This document shows, in pieces, positions 61,532 through 64,000 of a stretch of 64,000 bases of DNA. The notes under the pieces are model-generated. The model was given only the letters and a program-made list of their open reading frames with translations, did no database searches and had not been told where the DNA came from. The number at the start of each line of letters is the position of its first letter. The first letter of the stretch is position 1. This stretch comes from Myxococcota bacterium. GTDB taxonomy: Bacteria > Myxococcota_A > UBA796 > UBA2385. The translations under genes and the position numbers were made by a program. The stretch spans positions 19,333 through 83,332 of the forward strand of contig JAKLKF010000017.1 in the NCBI GenBank assembly GCA_023150805.1, read 5' to 3'.

Positions 61532-63424
61532 TCAGGGCCGCAGGGTCACCGCGAAGGCCTCCAGGCCGTCCGCGATCCGGGCCTGCTCGCGCAGCGCCGC
61601 CTGGGGGAAGCCCGCCGCCTGGACCTGGGCCAGCAGGCTCCGGCCGCCGTCCAGGCCCGGGCTCGAGACCAGCACGAGGGCGTGGAGCTCGTCCAGCCGG
61701 TCGACCTGCTGGGCCAGCATCGGCCGGTAGTCGCCGCGGTCCACGCCGGGGCTGTGCCGATCGAAGGCCAGGACCACGTCGGCCTCGACGAGAGCCCGCG
61801 CGTAGAGGTCGTTGATCTCCAGCTCCACGGGCAGCGTCCGCGAGGCGATGAAGTAGGCGTGCGACCAGGGGCGATCCGGCGACCGCAGCCGCGCCAGCAT
61901 CGAGATCAGCGCCTGTGGCGCGCGCTGCTCCCTGGCCGCCTGCGGCGGCTGGCCCGGCGCGAACAGCTCCCCGACGGGCGCCCCCAGCAGCGGGACCCAC
62001 CGCGCCGCGGCGCCCGGGCTGTGGATCCAGCCGGTCACGAGGAAGAGCGCCAGCCCCATGGCGGCGGCGACGGGCGCCCAGGCCGCGCGTCCCACCAGGC
62101 CCAGCCAGGCCCCCGCGACCGGGGCGAAGAAGACGACCAGGCCGGTGCTGAGGCGGTTCTGGATGTCCAGGCGCAGGAAGTTGGCCGGGTCGCCGGTGTG
62201 CAACAGCAGCACCAGCACCACCCCCGCCGACAGGACGAAGGGCCGCAGGGAGCGGGCGCGCCGGTCGAGCAGGGCGAAGGCCGCGCCGACGGGCAGCAGG
62301 ATCCCGGCCAGGGGCAGCGACTGCACCAGGTAGGCCCAGGCCAGGGACAGGGAGGGGACCAGGCCCGGCGAGGCGAAGTGGCGGGTGTTCACCACCAGGT
62401 TGTGGCGCAGGTCCCCCAGGGCCCAGGCATACCAGGGGCCCGCCAGCACCAGGCAGGTCGACCCGGCCAGCACCAGGTGGACCACCCGCCGCGCTGGCGA
62501 GGAGGCCCAGCCCGGCTCCCCCCGCCAGCGCCGCTCCCCCCGCAGCACCACCGCCACGGCGACCGCCGAGGGCGCCACGATGCCCAGCCCCCAGGCGAGC
62601 AGCCACCAGCCCTGGGACACCCACTGGTCGGGGCGGGAGCACATCCGCAACGAGACCGCCCCGGCCCCCACCACCCAGGCCACCTGCGCCGCGCCCAGGG
62701 CCCACAGCCGCCAGGCGCGCGGCTGCCGCCCGGGTGCCGCGAGCGCCGCCCAGGCCAGCGGGACCACCACGTAGTAGCCCGTCGACCACTTGGTCAGCAT
62801 CGACAGGGCCAGCAGCACGCCCACCGCCAGCGACGGGCCCCGCCTGCGGAAGCCGTCGCTGGCCACCAGCGCCCACAGGGCCGCGGCGGTCATCGCCGCC
62901 TGCGGGTAGTCCAGCAGGTACATCCGGGAGGTGAACCAGGGCACGGGCGAGGCGACCGCCAGCGAGAGCACCGCCAGCCCCCCCAGGCGCCCGCCGAGCT
63001 GCCGCCCGATGCCGGCGAGGGACGGCAGCAGGACCAGCCCGAAGGCGACCACCGCCAGCCGCGCGACCTCGACCGACACCCCACCCAGCGTGAAGGCGAG
63101 CGCGGTCCACAGGTAGACCAGCGGCGGGTAGGCGCCGTAGAGCGGGTAGCGCCCGGGGTGCCCGGCGAGGTTCGAGAACACCGGCTCGCCGTGTCGCTGG
63201 AGGAAGGTGGGATCGAGGGTGAGCAGGAAGCGGTGGAAGTTGACCGCCCGGGGGTAGTGGCCGTCGTACAGCGGCAGCACGTCCTGCCCGCGCACCAGCC
63301 AGGCGTTCTGCCCGACCGCCACCACCACCAGCAGCGCGACCAGCACCGCATAGGCCCACGACGGCACCGGGTCGGGCGCGGTCGCGTCCGGTCGGGGGAG
63401 CTGCGCGGGCGAGGTCCCAGCCAC
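61532..63424 (-). CDS. GT39/ArnT-like glycosyltransferase
   Basis: A 630-aa GT-C protein with about twelve TM helices. The first loop holds LPLYDGHYPRAVNFHRF and then GHPGRYPLYGAYPPLVYLW, close to the ArnT/PMT pattern; a soluble C-terminal domain follows (about 480-630). It should transfer a sugar from a polyprenyl phosphate. Start is uncertain: GTG 63424 was preferred; the track's GTG 63514 adds a low-complexity leader that crosses a 28-bp direct repeat. Neither has a ribosome site. Confidence 0.75.
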   Translation of the reverse strand: MAGTSPAQLPRPDATAPDPVPSWAYAVLVALLVVVAVGQNAWLVRGQDVLPLYDGHYPRAVNFHRFLLTLDPTFLQRHGEPVFSNLAGHPGRYPLYGAYPPLVYLWTALAFTLGGVSVEVARLAVVAFGLVLLPSLAGIGRQLGGRLGGLAVLSLAVASPVPWFTSRMYLLDYPQAAMTAAALWALVASDGFRRRGPSLAVGVLLALSMLTKWSTGYYVVVPLAWAALAAPGRQPRAWRLWALGAAQVAWVVGAGAVSLRMCSRPDQWVSQGWWLLAWGLGIVAPSAVAVAVVLRGERRWRGEPGWASSPARRVVHLVLAGSTCLVLAGPWYAWALGDLRHNLVVNTRHFASPGLVPSLSLAWAYLVQSLPLAGILLPVGAAFALLDRRARSLRPFVLSAGVVLVLLLHTGDPANFLRLDIQNRLSTGLVVFFAPVAGAWLGLVGRAAWAPVAAAMGLALFLVTGWIHSPGAAARWVPLLGAPVGELFAPGQPPQAAREQRAPQALISMLARLRSPDRPWSHAYFIASRTLPVELEINDLYARALVEADVVLAFDRHSPGVDRGDYRPMLAQQVDRLDELHALVLVSSPGLDGGRSLLAQVQAAGFPQAALREQARIADGLEAFAVTLRP

Positions 63425-63444
63425 GGCGCGCCAGCGTACCCGCT

Positions 63445-63500
63445 GCTGACCGCGGCGGCCGTCGCCGCCGGAGCTGACCGCGGCGGCCGTGGCCGCCGCC
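63445..63500. repeat. 28-bp imperfect direct repeat
   Basis: Two copies of gctgaccgcggcggccgt... (63445 and 63473) lie between the two possible starts of the GT39-like gene and before the TATAGT box of the next gene. Could be regulatory or a simple duplication. Confidence 0.6.
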
Positions 63501-63535
63501 GGTGGTCGCGCCACGCTCGCCGCGGCCCCCGGGGG

Positions 63536-63541
63536 TATAGT
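63536..63541 (+). promoter_or_regulatory. -10 box TATAGT
   Basis: TATAGT followed by CGCCGCG lies about 95 bases before the last gene's ATG. No -35 hexamer is evident. Confidence 0.42.
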
Positions 63542-63634
63542 CGCCGCGCCGACCGCGCCCTGCCCCCGGCCGCGCTGCCCCGCGGCCGCCTCGCGCGGTC
63601 CCGAGACCCGATCCCCCCCTCCGTGGAGATCTCC

Positions 63635-64000
63635 ATGCGCCGCCTCGCCCTGTCCTTCCTCCTCTTCGCCACCGCGTGTCCGGCCCAGCCTCCCGCGGAG
63701 CCCCAGGCCCCCGCCACCGGCGGCGTGGAGGGCCAGCCCCCGCCCCCGACCGAGGGCGCGGCCGGCGGGACCCCGCCCGGGGACGCGGCGCCGCCGGCCA
63801 CCGACGCGGGGCCCGGCGCGGGCCCGCCGGGCGCGATGCCCCCTGGCGGCGCGCCCGTGGTGCCCACGCTGGCGGTCACGGCGGGTGAAGGCGTGGTGCT
63901 CAGCGGCACCGTGACCTACGCGGGCGCCCTGGACCGTCCGATCCGCATCGACCTGCTGCAGAAGGACACGGCCGCCGACCTGCCCAACGCCATGAAGATC
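63635..64000 (+). CDS. lipoprotein, partial (runs off the window)
   Basis: The first 122 codons of a lipoprotein: signal peptide MRRLALSFLLFATAC, a Pro/Gly/Ala tether (QPPPPTEGAAGGTPPG), then a beta-rich start VVLSGTVTYAGALDRPIRID, suggesting a domain like those that bind or present small groups. GGAGA lies about six bases upstream of the ATG. It is absent from the ORF track because it has no stop in the window. Function unknown. Confidence 0.75.
   Translation, partial: MRRLALSFLLFATACPAQPPAEPQAPATGGVEGQPPPPTEGAAGGTPPGDAAPPATDAGPGAGPPGAMPPGGAPVVPTLAVTAGEGVVLSGTVTYAGALDRPIRIDLLQKDTAADLPNAMKI

Noticed and set aside
1-64000. tRNA, rRNA, insertion sequences or prophage genes
   Set aside because: No cloverleaf, transposase motif or phage structural gene could be read in any gap or frame.

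Overview
The window looks like chromosomal DNA from a very GC-rich Gram-negative bacterium, most likely a myxobacterium-type lineage (Myxococcota or a related former deltaproteobacterial group). The evidence is indirect but consistent. There are fifteen predicted lipoproteins, many with long Gly/Asp or Ser/Asp tethers after the lipid cysteine. There are MopE-type Cys/Asp repeats, DUF4215-type Cys repeats, a Cys-plus-hydrophobic-plus-Arg C-terminal sorting tail on a subtilase, an Omp85-like barrel, and GTG starts with GGAGG ribosome sites. I see no tRNA, rRNA, CRISPR array, insertion sequence or prophage. Coding density is very high: no gap between genes exceeds about 210 bases, and many neighbours overlap by GTGA or ATGA. 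Starts were re-chosen from the ORF track using ribosome sites, signal peptides and neighbour overlaps. I call 50 genes; the last runs off the right edge.

Layout. 0-3 kb: a secreted M20 peptidase and an FG-GAP lipoprotein. 3.1-7.1 kb: a two-gene unit encoding a PHP-SMC-like ATPase (TrlF/Ppl-like) and an AlbA_2/RecG-C-type protein, a candidate defence module. 7.2-10.1 kb: an Omp85-like barrel, an AraC regulator and a membrane protein. 10.2-15.6 kb: an RND efflux operon in which the pump and the TolC-like outer-membrane channel form one polypeptide, joined by what reads as a complete internal signal peptide. 15.7-31 kb: mostly surface and secreted proteins (VWA-like, dihaem cytochrome, MopE/beta-helix, chitinase-like, sulfatase, subtilase, DUF4215), mixed with an FmdB zinc ribbon, a host-attachment-family protein, a GT-C membrane protein, a methyltransferase and a GreA-like factor. 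31-41 kb: two membrane proteins, an MBL-GAF-GGDEF cyclase, a GH-like plus SGNH lipoprotein pair, an SH3 lipoprotein, mtgA with a small membrane partner, a MaoC hydratase and a 34-bp tandem repeat. 41.1-43.2 kb: a site-2 protease translationally next to an FtsH-like AAA+ protein that has lost the zinc protease domain.

45.4-63.4 kb is the most coherent block. Four SGNH-hydrolase proteins alternate with six polytopic GT-C-like membrane proteins and two formylglycine-generating-enzyme-fold proteins, often with 4-base overlaps. At least four of the GT-C-like proteins are paralogues. This suggests an envelope or exported-glycan modification system; its product cannot be read from the sequence.

The strongest candidates for something undescribed are the RND-OMF polyprotein with an internal signal peptide, the protease-less FtsH plus S2P pair, the PHP-ATPase plus AlbA_2 pair, and the GT-C/SGNH/FGE-like cluster. 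At the regulatory level, several genes have a TANNNT -10 box ending 6-8 bases before the start codon (apparently leaderless), and several convergent gene pairs share a small hairpin that contains both stop codons.
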